From JAFGVL01 sp964546015 (GTDB taxonomy: Bacteria; Bacteroidota; Bacteroidia; Bacteroidales; Paludibacteraceae): a DNA stretch of 30,631 bases. The DNA lies in the NCBI GenBank assembly GCA_964546015.1, contig CAZJHO010000013.1, positions 1 to 30,631 on the forward strand. Direction: 5' to 3'. Below the pieces are notes generated by a model. That model ran no database searches, was not told where the DNA came from, and worked only from the letters and a program-made list of their open reading frames with translations. The position numbers were made by a program, and so were the translations under genes. Of the stretch, positions 29,986-30,631 are shown piece by piece. How positions within the stretch are numbered: position 1 is the first letter of the stretch; the number at the start of each line of letters is the position of its first letter.

Positions 29986-30447
29986 ATGTATAACTGGTTC
30001 GAATGTAAGATTAAATATGACAAAACAGGCGATGACGGTATGATAAAAACCGTAACCGAAACATATTTGGTAGATGCACTATCTTTTACTGAAGCCGAAG
30101 ATCGCATCAATTTAGAAATGAAGCCATTTATCAGCGGTGAATTTTTAGTAGCAAACATTAAACGCATTAAAATTGCCGAACTTTTTGACAGTGCAAATGC
30201 TTCTGCCGATAAATGGTATCGTTCTAAAGTTAATTTTGTTTCGCTGGACGAAGAAAAAGGGATAGAGAAACGAACACCAAGCAGCATGTTTGTAAAAGCC
30301 GAAAACATGAAAAGCGCTTTAGACAACCTATTGGAAGGACTAAAAAACACGCTTGCCGATTACGAAATTGCAATTATAACCGAGACATCTGTAATGGATG
30401 TATTCCCCTACACAAAAATAGAAACAGAAAACACAAAAAATGATTAG
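29986..30447 (+). CDS. DUF4494 family protein
   Basis: A 153-residue cytoplasmic protein starting MYNWFECKIKYDKTGDDG, the usual family beginning; the open frame extends to 29917 but crosses the promoter. It includes ETYLVDALSFTEAEDRINLEM, FLVANIKRIKIAELF, DKWYRSKVNFVSLDEE and LADYEIAIITETSVMDVFPY. It shows no signal peptide, membrane segment or catalytic motif. The family is limited to Bacteroidota and has no established role. Single gene with its own promoter and terminator. Confidence 0.88.
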   Translation: MYNWFECKIKYDKTGDDGMIKTVTETYLVDALSFTEAEDRINLEMKPFISGEFLVANIKRIKIAELFDSANASADKWYRSKVNFVSLDEEKGIEKRTPSSMFVKAENMKSALDNLLEGLKNTLADYEIAIITETSVMDVFPYTKIETENTKND

Positions 30448-30466
30448 ATTCTCAACGATTTAGCTG

Positions 30467-30509
30467 ATCAGGAATAAATTTCATCAAAAGTTTATCTGAT
30501 ATTTTTTTT
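30467..30509 (+). terminator. terminator of the DUF4494 gene
   Basis: ATCAG-ga-ATAAA pairs with TTTAT-CTGAT with a 2-base bulge, followed by a run of eight T. Confidence 0.55.
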
Positions 30510-30515
30510 CATTAA

Positions 30516-30547
30516 TTTGCGTTTAAAAAAAAATAAGATTACCTTTG
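30516..30547 (+). promoter_or_regulatory. promoter of tRNA-Lys
   Basis: TTTG (30516-30519), 20 bases, TACCTTTG (30540-30547), 25 bases before the tRNA. Confidence 0.65.
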
Positions 30548-30572
30548 CAACCGCTTTTTAAGAAAAATATCT

Positions 30573-30631
30573 GATTCAGTAGCTCAGCTGGTAGAGCACA
30601 TCCCTTTTAAGGATGGGGTCCTGGGTTCGAA
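30573..30631 (+). tRNA. tRNA-Lys (anticodon TTT), cut by the window end
   Basis: The first 59 bases of a tRNA: acceptor GATTCAG, D-arm GCTC/GAGC, anticodon arm CATCC/GGATG with loop CTTTTAA (anticodon TTT, lysine), variable loop, and the start of the T-arm CTGGGTTCGAA. The 3' part lies outside the window. Confidence 0.93.

Noticed and set aside
1..30631. CRISPR array, prophage, complete insertion sequence or defence system
   Set aside because: No regularly spaced repeats, no transposase or integrase motifs and no known defence proteins were seen; apart from the RHS remnant the window is core genome.

Overview
The window looks like a chromosomal segment of a low-GC Bacteroidota, most likely of the order Bacteroidales. 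The evidence is the Bacteroidota-type promoter (TTTG, 18-21 bases, TAnnTTTG) seen repeatedly in front of genes, the set of lineage-typical families (DUF4286, DUF4295, DUF4494, DUF4922, BtuG-like beta-propeller lipoprotein, RHS-core protein with a PFGM-type motif), and the general lack of Shine-Dalgarno sequences. Most of it is core genome; the first 2.1 kb is accessory.

Layout. (1) 1-2100: a short GC-rich segment, then on the minus strand a 5'-truncated RHS-core protein with a variable C-terminal domain, followed 10 bases later by a small lipoprotein, resembling an orphan polymorphic-toxin tip with its immunity partner. (2) 2100-3825: a structured leader with its own terminator in front of a TrpB2-type tryptophan synthase beta chain that has no trpA beside it. 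(3) 3834-7188: a cobalamin riboswitch controlling a BtuB-like TonB-dependent receptor and a BtuG-like surface lipoprotein, i.e. a vitamin B12 capture operon. (4) 7293-10077: Hsp20, tRNA-Ala(GGC), a DUF4286 protein translationally coupled to RuvC, and a secreted protein whose reading frame breaks at a correctly phased A AAA AAG slippery heptamer. (5) 10100-12841: a GltD/SudA-type flavoprotein, RimM, and divergently the L28-L33-DUF4295 operon. (6) 12841-16206: outer-membrane phospholipase A and a K+-dependent type membrane pyrophosphatase. (7) 16474-19437: leuA behind a leader that reads as a complete ribosome-mediated leucine attenuator (Leu-rich 19-residue leader peptide, alternative hairpins, terminator), then a palindromic intergenic element and carboxynorspermidine decarboxylase. 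(8) 19442-21696: rpsF-rpsR-rplI (minus) diverging from fabI (plus). (9) 21748-29905: a YciO-type protein, then a long minus-strand gene train: ruvX, def, trkH, DUF4922/HIT-like protein, SpoIID/LytB protein, hflX, DEDDh exonuclease, DivIC/FtsB-like protein and a small membrane protein. (10) 29930-30631: a DUF4494 protein and the 5' part of tRNA-Lys(TTT).

The most notable items are regulatory: the leucine attenuator, the frameshift heptamer, the terminator-bearing trpB leader, and the strong Shine-Dalgarno sequences restricted to hsp20, rpmG, rpsR and rplI. All calls rest on reading the sequence; no database search was run.
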